This document shows positions 36,248 through 46,796 of a stretch of 64,000 bases of DNA, piece by piece. Every line of letters starts with the position of its first letter. Within the stretch, counting starts at the first letter, position 1. Below the pieces are notes generated by a model. That model made no database searches. It was not told the origin of the DNA and was given only the letters and a program-made list of their open reading frames with translations. The translations under genes were made by a program, and so were the position numbers. The DNA is from Burkholderia sp. 9120 (GTDB lineage: Bacteria; Pseudomonadota; Gammaproteobacteria; Burkholderiales; Burkholderiaceae). The stretch is from contig NZ_JQNA01000002.1 of the NCBI RefSeq assembly GCF_000745015.1, positions 310,001 to 374,000 of the forward strand, written 5' to 3'.

Positions 36248-37179
36248 GCGGCCACTCCGCTTCGCGCCCGGCGCGCCTCGTGCGCGCCGCCGCGCACCGC
36301 GCGCCAGCGCGACAGCTTCACCCCGGCCTGGTTCGACAGCAAAGCGAGCGCCGCATGCGTGAGTCCCGGATAGGCCCGCGTGCCGACCAGCGTCCACCAC
36401 CACCACGCGGTTTCGCGGTGCAGCGGCGGCAACTGGTCGCGCAGGATCAGATGGAAGTTGAACGCGGCATTGCGCAACGCCGCCATGGTTTGCGCGTTGC
36501 GCCCGTCTTCGTCGAAACGCTCGGCGGGAAAATGGTCGACCGCAACGCGCGGGTCGTACACCAGCTTCCAGCCGGCGCGCTTCACCGCGAGGCTGAAGCC
36601 CATGTCGTTGTGAGCCTGCGCGCCCGCGCCGCGCAAGCGCGCGTCGAAGCGGATCGTGCGGATCGCGTCGCGGCGGTAGCTCATGTTGGCGCCCTTCAGA
36701 ATGTCCACTTCGCGCGCGCCGCCGGCGCCGAGATGATGATTGCCGATGATCTTGCCGGACGCCGTGACCTTGCCCACCCGCTGCCGCTCGCCATCCAGCA
36801 CGCGGCCTCTTTCGTGCACCCAGTCGCGCCCGCCGAGCGCGCCGAGGCGCGCATCGCTTTCGAACGCGGCGGCGATCCGGGCGACCCAGTCGACGTGCGG
36901 CGCGGCATCGTCGTCGGTAATCGCGATCACGTCGCCGCTGGCCGCGTCGAGCCCGCGATTCAGCGCCGCGACCTGACCGGGCGCCTCGACCAGCGCCACC
37001 GACAGCGGCAGCGCACCCGGCACCGCCGGATCGCGCAGACAGGTGTGGGTCGCCTCGTCGTCGGCGCGCGCCACCACGACCACCTGGTCGGGCGCACGCG
37101 ACTGGCGTTGCAGTGCCGCGAGGCAGCGCGCCAGATCGGCCGGGCGGCGATAAGTCGGAACCAGTACCGTCACTTTCAT
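36244..37179 (-). CDS. bceG: GT2 family glycosyltransferase
   Basis: A 311-residue GT-A fold enzyme. It starts VTVLVPTYRRPADLARCLAAL and has the metal-binding DDD motif (VIAITDDDAAPHVDWV, about residues 88-100), followed by a GGRD segment. A cytoplasmic inverting transferase adding a sugar to the repeat unit. The ATG at 37179 has an AAGGA site; an in-frame ATG eight codons upstream lacks one. It lies 62 bp after bceF, and its stop overlaps bceH. Confidence 0.86.
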   Translation of the reverse strand: MKVTVLVPTYRRPADLARCLAALQRQSRAPDQVVVVARADDEATHTCLRDPAVPGALPLSVALVEAPGQVAALNRGLDAASGDVIAITDDDAAPHVDWVARIAAAFESDARLGALGGRDWVHERGRVLDGERQRVGKVTASGKIIGNHHLGAGGAREVDILKGANMSYRRDAIRTIRFDARLRGAGAQAHNDMGFSLAVKRAGWKLVYDPRVAVDHFPAERFDEDGRNAQTMAALRNAAFNFHLILRDQLPPLHRETAWWWWTLVGTRAYPGLTHAALALLSNQAGVKLSRWRAVRGGAHEARRARSGVAA

Positions 37180-37241
37180 CGTGATGTCCTTTTGTATCGT
37201 CATTGCGCGAGGGTCGGAAAAACCCGGGAAACGCGTTCCGC

Positions 37242-39461
37242 TCAGGCGCTCAGGTATTCCTGCACCGCCGCGTAGCCACGGTCGTAGCCGCCGCGCGAGC
37301 GCGGCATGCCGTTGAAGATGCCGCCCTGCACATGCACGCCGGCCGCGCGCAGACGCTTCAGCGCGTCCTGGATCTCGCCTTCGCTGTGCACGCCCGAGCG
37401 CATCACGAAGAAGGTCGAACCGGCATACGCGCCGATGATCGACGCATCGGTCACCGCCAGCACCGGCGGCGTGTCGATCAGGATCACATCGTAGCGTTTG
37501 GCGAGCCCGTCGAGGTATTGCGGCAGCCGCGGCGACATCAACAGTTCCGACGGATTCGGCGGACGGCGGCCGCACGAGATGAAGCTCAGGCCTTCCACGT
37601 TCGAACTGCGGATCGCTTCTTCCAGCGAGATCTGGCCGCTCAGCAACTCGGACAAACCGTTGTCCTGCACGCCGCCCAGATAACGTTCGAGCGCGCCGCG
37701 CCGCATGTCGCCGTCGATCATCAGCACGCGCTTGCCCGAATGCGCGAGCAGCACCGCGAGGTTGACCGTGAGGAAGCTCTTGCCGACGCCGGCCATCGGG
37801 CCGGTCAGCATGATGATGCGATTGCGCGCGTCCATCATCGTGAACTGCATGGAGGTGCGCAGGCTGCGCAGACTTTCGACCGTGATGTCCTTGGGCCGCG
37901 CATTCGCCAGCACCGAACGCAGACGTTCGCCGCCGCGTTCGAACGCGCTTTCGAGCACCGCCTGTTCGGCGCTCAACGGCACGAGGCCGAACACCGGCAG
38001 ATGGAACGCACGCTCAATCTGATCCGGATCGTCGATCCCCTTGAACATATTGCGGCGCAGGAACACGAAGCCGGTGCCCGCGATCAGGCCGAGAATCACC
38101 GCCGCCGACAGGATCAGCACCTTCTTCGGCTTGACCGGCGCGCCCGGGCGCAACGCGGCGTCGACGATATGTACGTTGCCGCCCGTGCCCGCTTTCTGCA
38201 CCGACAATTCCTGCACGCGGTTCAGCAACAGCACGTAGATGTCTTCCGCCACCTTCGCATCGCGCTGCAACTGCACGGCCTTCACTTCGGTGGCCGGCAG
38301 GTCGCGGAAACGGTCCGCATATTTGGTGCGCTGCGCTTCCAGCTCGGCCATCTGTTGACGCGCGGCCACCAGCATCGGATGGTCGTCGCCGTAACGCTCG
38401 CTGAGCTGCGTCATCTGCAGACGCAAACCGGCGATCTGCTGCTCGTACTGCACGCTGCCTTCCAGGTACACCTTGGCTTCGTCGCTCGCGTTGATCGAGC
38501 CGGACTGGCGCTGATACGCGGTCAAGGCGGCTTCCGCGCGCTCCAGATCGGCCTTCAGACGCGGCTCTTCGCTTTGCAGGAAGTCGAGCATCTTGATCGC
38601 GTCGGCCTGCTTGTTCGACACGTGCTGGCGCACATACGACTGCGCCAGCGCATTGGCGACCAGCGCCGCGTGTTCCGGGCTCTTGTCTTCCAGCGAGATC
38701 TGGATCACGCCGGTCTGCTTGCCCTGCTCCTGCACGGTGATCGCCGACTGGAACGCGGTGATCGCGTCGAGGTCGTTGGCGCGCACCACGGTGAACTGCT
38801 CGCCCGGACGCGCGACCAGTTTGTTGACCCGCATCGTCACGCCGCCGCCCTGCGCCTGCTGGCCGACCTGGCCGCGCAGCAGCAGCGCGCCGTTCCCGGC
38901 GAACAGCGCATAGTGCTGATCGTCGACCACCTTCAGCGCGAGCTTCTGGCCTTCGAGCGCGGGCACCACGTCGATCGAATCGACGTCGGCCACATCGCCG
39001 CCCCAGCCATACGACGACAGGCCCAACCACGGCTTCGCCAGTTGACCCGGCGCGGCCAGCTTGGCCGAAATGCTACCGAGCAGCGGAATCGTCTTCGGCG
39101 TGACGCTGAAGTTCAGCTTCAGGTCCTGCACGACCGGGCCGACCACGCCACGGCTCTTGATGATTTCGATTTCGGCGTCCGTCGGCAGCGAGGTCGAGCC
39201 GGTGGTGATCGCCGCGCCCGTTTGCGTCTGCGTGAGCGCCTGCGACGTGTTGTCGGATTGCTCGACGCGCACGTGCGCGTCGGCCGAATAGATCGGCTTG
39301 GCGAGCAGGCAGTAAGCACCGGCAATCGCGACGATCACCGCGGCGATCGCGATCAGCCACCAGATGTCGTCGAGGATCACCTGGATCAGTTGCCCGAGGA
39401 CGATGTCCTCTTCTTCGGTCCTGACCGGACCGCCCATGTGTGGAGAGAGTTGATTGCTCAC
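37242..39461 (-). CDS. bceF: Bacterial tyrosine kinase/chain-length regulator (Wzc-like)
   Basis: A 739-residue inner-membrane protein. It has an N-terminal Wzz domain with a first helix (WWLIAIAAVIVAIAGAYCLL), a coiled-coil periplasmic part (about 280-400) and a second helix (VLILSAAVILGLIAGTGFVFL). A cytoplasmic BY-kinase follows: Walker A GPMAGVGKS (from 554), Walker A' VLMIDGDMRRG (about 579-590) and Walker B VILIDTPP (about 659-666). The tail has tyrosines near 726, 730 and 736 as autophosphorylation sites. It works with the phosphatase BceD and the outer membrane channel BceE in chain-length control and export. The start is inferred as GTG at 39461, giving a length close to known BceF. 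Confidence 0.93.
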   Translation of the reverse strand: MSNQLSPHMGGPVRTEEEDIVLGQLIQVILDDIWWLIAIAAVIVAIAGAYCLLAKPIYSADAHVRVEQSDNTSQALTQTQTGAAITTGSTSLPTDAEIEIIKSRGVVGPVVQDLKLNFSVTPKTIPLLGSISAKLAAPGQLAKPWLGLSSYGWGGDVADVDSIDVVPALEGQKLALKVVDDQHYALFAGNGALLLRGQVGQQAQGGGVTMRVNKLVARPGEQFTVVRANDLDAITAFQSAITVQEQGKQTGVIQISLEDKSPEHAALVANALAQSYVRQHVSNKQADAIKMLDFLQSEEPRLKADLERAEAALTAYQRQSGSINASDEAKVYLEGSVQYEQQIAGLRLQMTQLSERYGDDHPMLVAARQQMAELEAQRTKYADRFRDLPATEVKAVQLQRDAKVAEDIYVLLLNRVQELSVQKAGTGGNVHIVDAALRPGAPVKPKKVLILSAAVILGLIAGTGFVFLRRNMFKGIDDPDQIERAFHLPVFGLVPLSAEQAVLESAFERGGERLRSVLANARPKDITVESLRSLRTSMQFTMMDARNRIIMLTGPMAGVGKSFLTVNLAVLLAHSGKRVLMIDGDMRRGALERYLGGVQDNGLSELLSGQISLEEAIRSSNVEGLSFISCGRRPPNPSELLMSPRLPQYLDGLAKRYDVILIDTPPVLAVTDASIIGAYAGSTFFVMRSGVHSEGEIQDALKRLRAAGVHVQGGIFNGMPRSRGGYDRGYAAVQEYLSA

Positions 39462-39552
39462 AATTCGCTTCCCGTATCGGTTACATCCGTGTTTGCTTCG
39501 GTCCCGCGTCACCCCGCCGGCTGGCGGTGTGACGCGGGCCTGGCGACGGCGC

Positions 39553-40761
39553 CTAGCGCGTCAGTTGTTTCAGGTAGAACAAGGTCTGCACGCTCGGCAG
39601 GATCTGCTGCAACACACGGTTGAAGGTGGTCGAAGCGGCGGTGCCCACATACACGACGTCCAGCGGCTGCAACTGGAACTGCGAGGACAGCATGATCGAG
39701 TCCGGCTGCGTCATGTCGAGGCGGTAGACGTCCGGCGTGGTCGGATGGTCTTTCATGCCGCGCATCACGTAGATCTGACGCGGATTGGCGTCCGTGTCGA
39801 GAATGCCGCCCGACTGCGTGAGCGCGTCGGCGATCGTCATGCGGCCGCGAATGATCGGCACCTGGATCGGCGTCTTCACTTCGCCCATCACGAAGATGCG
39901 GCTGTCGGTGCGGTCCGGCACGTTGATCACGTCGCCGTTCTGCAGCATCACGTTCTGCGTGGTGTCGCCTTTGTCGAGCATGCGATCGGCGTCGAGCACG
40001 TAGAGCCTGTTGTTGCGCGTGAGGCGCACGCGCTGGATATCGGCGTCCGAATTCGTGCCGCCCGAGCGCGTGATCGCGTCGACCAGCGTGAGCGGCACGT
40101 CGCTGACCGCGAGCGGGCCCGGCGTCTTCACTTCGCCGGTCACCTGCACCTTCTGGCCGCGATACGACAGCACGCGCACGTCGACCTGCGGATTGCGGAT
40201 ATAGCGCACGAGGCCGCTGCTCAACTGATCGCGCAGCTCGCCGACGGTTTTGCCCGCGGCGCGAATCCGGCCGACGAACGGGAAGAAGATCGTGCCGTCG
40301 GCGGCGATGGTCTGGCCGTACGGGTCGGCCTGGCCCGGCAACGCGGCCGTGTACGGCTGCTGCAACGCGCCGCCCACCGACTGCGTGGTGTTGCCGCCCG
40401 CCGACAGCGTGCTGCCCTGCGGCGTGGTCAATTCCGGGTGATCCCACACGGTGATGCCGAGAATGTCCTGCGGCGAAAGCCGGTACACATACTGCGACGG
40501 ATCGCTGATGGTCGAGGTCGGCAGCACCTGGGTCTTCGCGGCGGCCTGTTGCGCCTGCGCGGCCACGAGCTGCGAATCGATCAGATGCACCGGATAGGTT
40601 TCGGCGGGCTGCGACTGATGCTGGCCGTCGTCTTTCAGACGCGACGTGTCGAGATAATTGCCCGGTGCGGTGGCGCAGGCCGACAGAAAGGACGTCAGCA
40701 AAAGTGAGGCGGCGAGTTTCGATTTGAAGTTCGCCGCTGAATGCGGTGCGAGTTTTTTCAT
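39553..40761 (-). CDS. bceE: Polysaccharide export outer membrane lipoprotein (Wza-like)
   Basis: A 402-residue lipoprotein with lipobox LSAC (C29) followed by Poly_export and SLBB beta-grasp domains (YRLSPQDILGITVWDHPELT; VQVTGEVKTPGPLAVSD; IFVMGEVKTPIQVPI). It forms the outer membrane channel for the polymer. The stop of bceD and an ATG share TGATG at 40759-40763, so translation is probably coupled. In-frame ATGs at 40767 and 40782 are alternatives that add 2 or 7 residues. Confidence 0.93.
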   Translation of the reverse strand: MKKLAPHSAANFKSKLAASLLLTSFLSACATAPGNYLDTSRLKDDGQHQSQPAETYPVHLIDSQLVAAQAQQAAAKTQVLPTSTISDPSQYVYRLSPQDILGITVWDHPELTTPQGSTLSAGGNTTQSVGGALQQPYTAALPGQADPYGQTIAADGTIFFPFVGRIRAAGKTVGELRDQLSSGLVRYIRNPQVDVRVLSYRGQKVQVTGEVKTPGPLAVSDVPLTLVDAITRSGGTNSDADIQRVRLTRNNRLYVLDADRMLDKGDTTQNVMLQNGDVINVPDRTDSRIFVMGEVKTPIQVPIIRGRMTIADALTQSGGILDTDANPRQIYVMRGMKDHPTTPDVYRLDMTQPDSIMLSSQFQLQPLDVVYVGTAASTTFNRVLQQILPSVQTLFYLKQLTR

Positions 40762-41216
40762 CAGCATATTTTTTTCAGCCATCCCATGACCAGATGTTCG
40801 ATGAGCACGAGACTCTCCCTATAAGCGGTTTCCGCGCAGCCGTGCGGGTCGGCGACGTCGGAGTCGGCTTCCCACTTGCCGAGCGGATAGACCTTGCCGC
40901 GCGCGGCCGGGTCGAGCGCTTCGACCGCGCCCACCTGGGCGCGCTCGGTGACCAGCACGAGGTCCGCTGAGCGCACCAGATTGCGGTTCAGACGCCGCGA
41001 GTAATGGATCCCGGAGGCGACGCCCTGCTCGGCGAGCAGGCGGCGCATCACCGGGTCCATGCCGTGGCCGTCCATCGCGCGCAGGCCCGCCGAATGAAAC
41101 GCGATCGGCGCCGAAGACGGCCGCGACACCGCGCGTTGCCGGGACTTGAACAGCATCTCGGCGGCCGGCGAACGGCACACGTTGGCGTGGCAGACGATCA
41201 GTACATTGGCGAACAT
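40761..41216 (-). CDS. bceD: Low-molecular-weight protein tyrosine phosphatase (Wzb-like)
   Basis: A 151-residue phosphatase. The P-loop is VCHANVCRSP (Cys9, Arg15, C-X5-R-S) and the general acid Asp is in ADPHG near residue 123. It dephosphorylates BceF and so controls export cycling. The loop has HAN where many relatives have xGN. An AAGGAG ribosome site precedes the ATG. It overlaps bceE and lies 105 bp after bceC. Confidence 0.93.
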   Translation of the reverse strand: MFANVLIVCHANVCRSPAAEMLFKSRQRAVSRPSSAPIAFHSAGLRAMDGHGMDPVMRRLLAEQGVASGIHYSRRLNRNLVRSADLVLVTERAQVGAVEALDPAARGKVYPLGKWEADSDVADPHGCAETAYRESLVLIEHLVMGWLKKIC

Positions 41217-41321
41217 GGCAGGCTCCTTGAAGCGCGAGGTGATTCGGTGGGCCGCTTGCGGGGCGGTTGCATGCAGCCCGCTTGCGGCCAGGTTGCGGCC
41301 CGCTTGCAGCCTGCTTGCTCG
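41217..41321. repeat. Degenerate short repeats between bceC and bceD
   Basis: CCCGCTTGC-like units recur several times with near-regular spacing (about 41249-41316, variants CCGCTTGC, CGGTTGC, CCTGCTTGC). They form a GC-rich imperfect tandem array in the intergenic gap. Confidence 0.5.
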
Positions 41322-42773
41322 TTAAGCGACGGCGCGGCGGCCGGACTCGGCCACGTCCGCCGGCGTGAGCGGCACGCCGTTCGCGCCGACCTTGCCCGGC
41401 GCATTGCGCAACGCGTGCTGACGGCCGATCGCGTGATACTCGATCCCGAGTTCGAGCAGCGCGTCCGGTTCGTACAGATTGCGGCCGTCGAAAATCAGCG
41501 GCGTCCTGAGGATCCGTTTCAGCGAATCGAAGTCCGGGCTCTTGAAGACCTTCCATTCGGTGAAGATCACCAACGCGTCGGCGCCCTCCGCCGCGTCCAT
41601 CTCTTCCTTCACGAACTCGAGGCGCGCGTGCTGCTGCGGCACATCCTTCAGGTCGAGCGCGAACACCCGCTTCGATTCGTCGATCGCGACCGGGTCGTAC
41701 GCTTTCACGCGCGCGCCACGGCGCAGCAGTTCGGCGATCAGCGGACGGCTCGGCGCTTCGCGCATGTCGTCGGTATTCGGCTTGAACGCGAGGCCCCAGA
41801 CGCCGAACGTGCGGTCCGACAGGTCTTCGCCCAGACGCGCGACGATCTTGTGCGCCAGCACCTGCTTCTGCGTGTCGTTGACGGCTTCCACCGCTTCGAG
41901 AATGCGCAGGTTCGCCTTGTGATCAGCGGCGATGCGGATCAGTGCCTGCACGTCTTTCGGGAAGCACGACCCGCCGTAGCCGCAACCGGCGTACAGGAAG
42001 TCGTAGCCGATGCGCGGATCGGAGCCGATGCCACGGCGCACCGCTTCGATATCCGCGCCGACGCGGTCGGCCAGATTGGCCAGCTCGTTCATGTACGAAA
42101 TACGCGTGGCCAGCATCGCGTTGGCCGCGTACTTGGTGAATTCGGCGGAACGCACGTCCATGTACAGCGTGCGTTCGCGATTGCGGTTGAACGGCGCGTA
42201 CAGGCGCTTCATCAGCTCGCGGGCTTTTTCGCCGGGCACGTCTTCGTCGCAACCGAGCACGATGCGGTCGGGCCGCGTGAAGTCGTCCACAGCCGCGCCT
42301 TCCTTCAGGAACTCGGGGTTCGAGACCACCGAAAACATGTGATTGAGGTTGCGCGCGGCCAGTTCGGCGGCGATCACGTCGCGCACGCGCGAGGCCGTGC
42401 CGACCGGCACCGTCGATTTGTCGACGATCACCTTGAAGCCCGTCATATGGCGGCCGATGTTGCGCGCGGCGGCCAGCACGTATTGCAGGTCGGCGGAACC
42501 GTCTTCGTCCGACGGCGTGCCCACCGCGATGAACTGGATGTCGCCGTGCGCGACCGCCGCTTCGATGTTGGTCGAGAACGTCAGGCGGCCGGCCTTGCGA
42601 TTGCGCGCGATGATTTCCTGCAGACCCGGTTCATGGATCGGCACGCCGCCATTGTTGAGCACGTCGATCTTGCGCTGATCGACGTCGAGACAGAACACGT
42701 CGTGGCCGATGTCGGCCAGACAGGCGCCCGTCACGAGCCCTACGTAGCCACTACCGATGATCGTCAGGTTCAT
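41322..42773 (-). CDS. bceC: UDP-glucose 6-dehydrogenase
   Basis: A 483-residue enzyme oxidising UDP-glucose to UDP-glucuronic acid with two NAD. N-terminal Rossmann motif [17 protein letters not shown]; substrate-site STVPVGTA; catalytic Cys270 in [13 protein letters not shown]-terminal domain with [17 protein letters not shown]. The C-terminus is about 30 residues longer than many Ugd enzymes. It supplies the glucuronic acid of the polymer and follows bceB by 48 bp. Confidence 0.95.
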   Translation of the reverse strand: MNLTIIGSGYVGLVTGACLADIGHDVFCLDVDQRKIDVLNNGGVPIHEPGLQEIIARNRKAGRLTFSTNIEAAVAHGDIQFIAVGTPSDEDGSADLQYVLAAARNIGRHMTGFKVIVDKSTVPVGTASRVRDVIAAELAARNLNHMFSVVSNPEFLKEGAAVDDFTRPDRIVLGCDEDVPGEKARELMKRLYAPFNRNRERTLYMDVRSAEFTKYAANAMLATRISYMNELANLADRVGADIEAVRRGIGSDPRIGYDFLYAGCGYGGSCFPKDVQALIRIAADHKANLRILEAVEAVNDTQKQVLAHKIVARLGEDLSDRTFGVWGLAFKPNTDDMREAPSRPLIAELLRRGARVKAYDPVAIDESKRVFALDLKDVPQQHARLEFVKEEMDAAEGADALVIFTEWKVFKSPDFDSLKRILRTPLIFDGRNLYEPDALLELGIEYHAIGRQHALRNAPGKVGANGVPLTPADVAESGRRAVA

Positions 42774-42821
42774 GTATTACACCTCGCGAAATAAGGTTGA
42801 TTCAGGAGTGCGGTGAAGGAC

Positions 42822-44219
42822 TCAGTAAGCGTTGCTGCCTGCGAATCCTTTCCACAGCGTCAGCACGACGATCTTGATGTCGAGCCAGAAGGTCCAGTGC
42901 TGCATGTAGTACAGATCGAGCTTGACGCGGCCCATCATCTTTTCGATGCGGTCGGTTTCGCCGCGATAGCCGTTGATCTGCGCCCAGCCGGTAATGCCCG
43001 GCTTGATCCGGTAGCGGTGCATGTAGCCCTTCACCAGATCCTTGTAGATGTCGTCGTGTTCGAGCGCGTGCGGACGCGGGCCGACCACCGACATCTCGCC
43101 GCGCAGCACGTTGATGAACTGCGGCAGCTCGTCGAGACTGGTGCGCCGCAGGAACGCGCCGACCGCGGTGATGCGCGGATCGCGCCGCGTGGCCTGGGTG
43201 ATCTTGCCGGCCTCTTCCTGGTGCAGCTTCATCGAGCGGAACTTGTAGATCTCGAACTGATTGCCGTCGATACCCTTGCGCTTCTGGCGGAAGAACACCG
43301 GACCCGGCGAACTCACCTTCACCATCACCGCAATCACAATCATGACCGGCGCCAGCGCGGTCAACGCGGCCAGCGCGAACAGACGGTCGAACACGCGCTT
43401 GGGCAGCACCCGCAGATCGGTGATCGGCGACGCGGCCAGGTTGATCGCGGGCACGCCGAGCAGGTCGACCATCGGCTGATTGAACAGCGTCAGGCTGCGC
43501 ACGTCCGGAATGAAGCGGATGTTCACGAAGTCGTTCTTCAGGTCCATCACGAAGCGGTGAATCGCCTTTTCCTTCGAGATCGGCAAGGCCAGCCACAGCT
43601 CGCGGATCGCGCGCTGGCGCACCAGTTGCAACATGCGCTGATAGTCGCGTTCCACCGGTACGCCGTCGATCGCATTGGCCGCGTCCGGGTCTTCATACGG
43701 GTTGATCGTGCCTTCCTCGTCGAACACCACGATCGGCGTGAAGCCCGCTTCCGGACGGCCGCGCATCTGTTCGATCAGAAAGCGCCCATACGGCGCGCCG
43801 CCGACGATCGCCACCGCGCGCTGATTGAAGCCCTCGCGGCGCAGACTGCGCAGCACCGAATAGACGATCACCTTGGTGACCACCAGCAGCACGATCGTGG
43901 CCACCGCCCAGTAGACGAGCCACAGCCGCGACAGACTGTCCGAACGGTGCAGGCTGAAGCTGATCAGCACGCCGGTGACTTCCACCATCACCCAGCCGCC
44001 GGCAACCCGGCACAGCAGGTCGTAGAGCGGCTTGCCGCGCCACGACTGATAGATGCCCAGCGCGGGGAAAAACACCACCACGAGCAGACAGTCGAACGCG
44101 AGCGACACACGTTCCATGTCGTCCAGCCACACGAATTTCCCGCTATGCACGGCCGTCGCCAGCGTCGCGCCGAGCACGACCATGGCGATGTCGATGATTC
44201 TCGATAGAACGCTCAGCAT
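42822..44219 (-). CDS. bceB: Undecaprenyl-phosphate glucose phosphotransferase (priming enzyme)
   Basis: A 465-residue polyprenyl glycosylphosphotransferase (WbaP/WcaJ-like). It has four to five N-terminal membrane helices, a central CoA-binding-like fold ([17 protein letters not shown]), a membrane hairpin near 280-300 and the catalytic C-terminal domain: [42 protein letters not shown] and [17 protein letters not shown]. It transfers glucose 1-phosphate from UDP-glucose to undecaprenyl phosphate, starting repeat-unit assembly. A GAGGGG ribosome site precedes the ATG. First gene of the leftward bceB-K run, divergent from manC. Confidence 0.95.
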   Translation of the reverse strand: MLSVLSRIIDIAMVVLGATLATAVHSGKFVWLDDMERVSLAFDCLLVVVFFPALGIYQSWRGKPLYDLLCRVAGGWVMVEVTGVLISFSLHRSDSLSRLWLVYWAVATIVLLVVTKVIVYSVLRSLRREGFNQRAVAIVGGAPYGRFLIEQMRGRPEAGFTPIVVFDEEGTINPYEDPDAANAIDGVPVERDYQRMLQLVRQRAIRELWLALPISKEKAIHRFVMDLKNDFVNIRFIPDVRSLTLFNQPMVDLLGVPAINLAASPITDLRVLPKRVFDRLFALAALTALAPVMIVIAVMVKVSSPGPVFFRQKRKGIDGNQFEIYKFRSMKLHQEEAGKITQATRRDPRITAVGAFLRRTSLDELPQFINVLRGEMSVVGPRPHALEHDDIYKDLVKGYMHRYRIKPGITGWAQINGYRGETDRIEKMMGRVKLDLYYMQHWTFWLDIKIVVLTLWKGFAGSNAY

Positions 44220-44877
44220 GCGCTGCCCCTCAGTTCGTCAGTCAAGTGCCATCCGTTGGTTGATTAAAAATCCGTCGCGCGGTTTTTCTTCAGCGTGCTC
44301 CGGCGCCCGAACACGACGCCGGTCTCCGCGTTCGGCGGATCGATGCGCGACGCAGTAAAAAAATGAAGCCCAGCTAATTGCCTCGCCATTCCCAATTTAG
44401 AAAATCGGCTGAACAGCCGAACCGGGAAAGGCGAGTCGAAATGAGTGAATACCCTCGTACAGGTATAGATAAAGCTTTATTAAAATTCCCACTGCAAGAC
44501 CGCAAAATATCTCAAATTGTATCGGTCAAAATTTCAGCATTTTTTTCGATTTTTGCTCGGCAATTGTTACCGGATTGCCTTTCGATAGGCAAGCTGAAGG
44601 CCTCTAAGCGGGCCATTTCGATGCTCTCTGGTCGCTCGGAGAGAGAAGCTTACGAGACGCCTGTTGCGTCACGTTTGTGCAAGCATCGCGCTAAAAAAAT
44701 CACCCGTTATTTTTTTCGGGTAATTTTTCTTTTTAAAAAATCTATCGGACATTTTTCCTTCACGGAATTCGCTATTTTTATCGGCCGTTTTATATAGTTT
44801 TCTATTTAACGCGCTTTTATTGATTCCGCTCTTCATGATAAAACTCGACGCATTCACCCAGCCTCGAGGAGTCCATC
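44220..44877. other. AT-rich divergent promoter region of bceB and manC
   Basis: A 658-bp gene-free stretch, much lower in GC than the flanks, with long A and T runs. TTTTTTTCGATTTTTGC at about 44541-44557 recalls the blocks upstream of the two acyltransferases. A weak hairpin (ACCCG/CGGGT, about 44702-44723) flanked by T-runs is also present. No credible gene was found in it. Confidence 0.6.
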
Positions 44878-46455
44878 ATGACAGCTCCGGTTACGGCCAC
44901 GCCCGCCGACACCCGGTCCACGCAAGCTAAGCCCCTGAACGTCAAGCTCAAGGTTCATCCCGTGATTCTGGCCGGTGGATCCGGCACGCGTTTGTGGCCG
45001 ATGTCGCGCGAACAGCATCCCAAACAGTTGATCGGCCTGCTCGGCGACGATTCGCTGCTGCAGTCCACCACGCGGCGGCTCGAAGGACTCGAAGCCGGCT
45101 ATCCGCTCACCGATCAGCTGGTCGTGGTCGCGAACGAAGAGCAGCGCTTCACCACCGCCGAGCAATTGCGCACGAGCGGCAAACCGACCCGCCTGATTCT
45201 CGAACCCGCCGGCCGCGATACCGCACCGGCGCTGACCGTAGCCGCGCTGTCGATCGCCGCGCAGGACGACGACGGCATCATGGTCGTGATGCCCGCCGAT
45301 CACGCGGTCACCGACCTCGCGGGCTTCCACGCGGCCGTGACGGCCGGCGTGGAACAGGCGGTGGCCGGTCATATCGTGACGATGGGCATCGTGCCGACGC
45401 GGCCGGAAACCGGCTTTGGTTACATCCGGATCGGCGCGGCGCTGGGAGCGTCGGAGGCATCGGGCGCATCGCCTGGCATCCCTGACGATACGGAAAACAC
45501 CGGCAGCGAAGGCACAATCTGCGCGCACAAGCTCGATCGCTTCGTCGAAAAGCCGCATCTCGAACTGGCGCAGCGCTATATCGAGTCGAAGGAGTACTGG
45601 TGGAACAGCGGCATTTTCATCATGCGCGCGTCGACGTGGCTGAAGGCGATCCGCCACTTCCAGCCGGCCATCTACGAAGCCTGCCACGCAGCCTACGCGG
45701 GCGGCAAGGCGGACGGCGACTTCTTCCGCCTGCAGCGCGATGCGTTCAGCGCGTCGCCGTCGAACTCGATCGATTACGCGGTGATGGAACAGCTCGGCAG
45801 CGATCAAAGCGCCGCCTCGGGCGTGGTCGTGCCGTTGCAGGCCGGTTGGTCGGACGTGGGCTCGTGGGACGCGATCTGGGACATCTCGGAGAAAGACGCC
45901 GACCAGAACGTGGGCCGCGGGCGCGTGATGTTCGAAGGCGCGGCATCGACCTTCGCGCATTCGGAAGGACGGCTGATTGCCTGCGTGGGTACGCAGGATC
46001 TGGTGGTGGTCGAAACGGCCGACGCGATTCTCGTGGCCGATAAATCGCGCGTGCAGGACGTCAAGAAGATCGTCGGACGGATTCGCAGCGACGGCGGGCT
46101 CGAAGCGGCCAACCATCGCAAGGTGCATCGCCCGTGGGGCAACTACGATTCCGTCGACACCGGCGAGCGCTTCCAGGTCAAACGCATTGTCGTGAAACCG
46201 GGTGCGCGGCTCTCGCTGCAAATGCATCATCACCGCGCCGAACACTGGATCGTGGTGCGCGGCACGGCGCTCGTCACGCGTGGCGAGGAACGCTTTATCG
46301 TCTCCGAAAACGAGTCGGCTTATATTCCGCTCGGCGTCACGCATCGACTCGAGAATCCGGGCAAGATGCCGCTCGAAATGATCGAGGTGCAGTCCGGCTC
46401 GTATCTCGGCGAAGACGATATCGTGCGGTTCGACGATACGTACGGCCGACAGTAA
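44878..46455 (+). CDS. bceA: Bifunctional mannose-1-phosphate guanylyltransferase/mannose-6-phosphate isomerase
   Basis: A 525-residue ManC/AlgA-type enzyme. The N-terminal half (about 22-370) is the GDP-mannose pyrophosphorylase with VILAGGSGTRLWPMSREQ, PKQLIGL and FVEKPHLE. The C-terminal cupin (about 410-520) is the type II phosphomannose isomerase with QMHHHRAEHWIVVRGTA. It makes GDP-D-mannose, used directly and via Gmd. Between 190 and 215 there is a short Ala/Ser/Gly-rich insertion. A GAGGAG ribosome site precedes the ATG. Divergent from bceB across the AT-rich region. Confidence 0.95.
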   Translation: MTAPVTATPADTRSTQAKPLNVKLKVHPVILAGGSGTRLWPMSREQHPKQLIGLLGDDSLLQSTTRRLEGLEAGYPLTDQLVVVANEEQRFTTAEQLRTSGKPTRLILEPAGRDTAPALTVAALSIAAQDDDGIMVVMPADHAVTDLAGFHAAVTAGVEQAVAGHIVTMGIVPTRPETGFGYIRIGAALGASEASGASPGIPDDTENTGSEGTICAHKLDRFVEKPHLELAQRYIESKEYWWNSGIFIMRASTWLKAIRHFQPAIYEACHAAYAGGKADGDFFRLQRDAFSASPSNSIDYAVMEQLGSDQSAASGVVVPLQAGWSDVGSWDAIWDISEKDADQNVGRGRVMFEGAASTFAHSEGRLIACVGTQDLVVVETADAILVADKSRVQDVKKIVGRIRSDGGLEAANHRKVHRPWGNYDSVDTGERFQVKRIVVKPGARLSLQMHHHRAEHWIVVRGTALVTRGEERFIVSENESAYIPLGVTHRLENPGKMPLEMIEVQSGSYLGEDDIVRFDDTYGRQ

Positions 46456-46796
46456 CGCCATCAGGCGCCTGCAAGGCGCCTGCGCAAGCCAATCATCAAG
46501 CCAACCTGGCTTGGGCCGTCGTCGAACGGCGGTCCGCCACGGGTCGATCCGGGGTCCGTCCAGGGTCCATCGGGGACTGCGAAAACAAGGCTTGAATCAC
46601 ACTGAATGAAGCGGGAACCTGCGGCGGTTGCTCCTACCGGCCGCGGGGTACTGCCAGACTTTCTTCTGTCGCCGCGCTTATCAATGCGCCAGTCGCCAAA
46701 CTTGCCAATCTCACTCTGTTACTGCGCTTGCTTGCGCTTGCTGCCGGGTTTCGACCGCGTTCGTTTTAAGCGCGTTTTAACTGCCAGCCGCCGCGC
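46456..46796. other. Intergenic region between manC and the transposase-domain gene
   Basis: 341 bp without a supportable gene. Small GGCGCCTGC duplications occur just after manC (near 46464-46486). No T-run terminator was recognised. Confidence 0.4.

Noticed and set aside
44697..44745. Terminator in the bceB-manC intergenic region
   Set aside because: The stem is short and the T-runs lie in generally AT-rich DNA with no gene ending nearby; probably chance.
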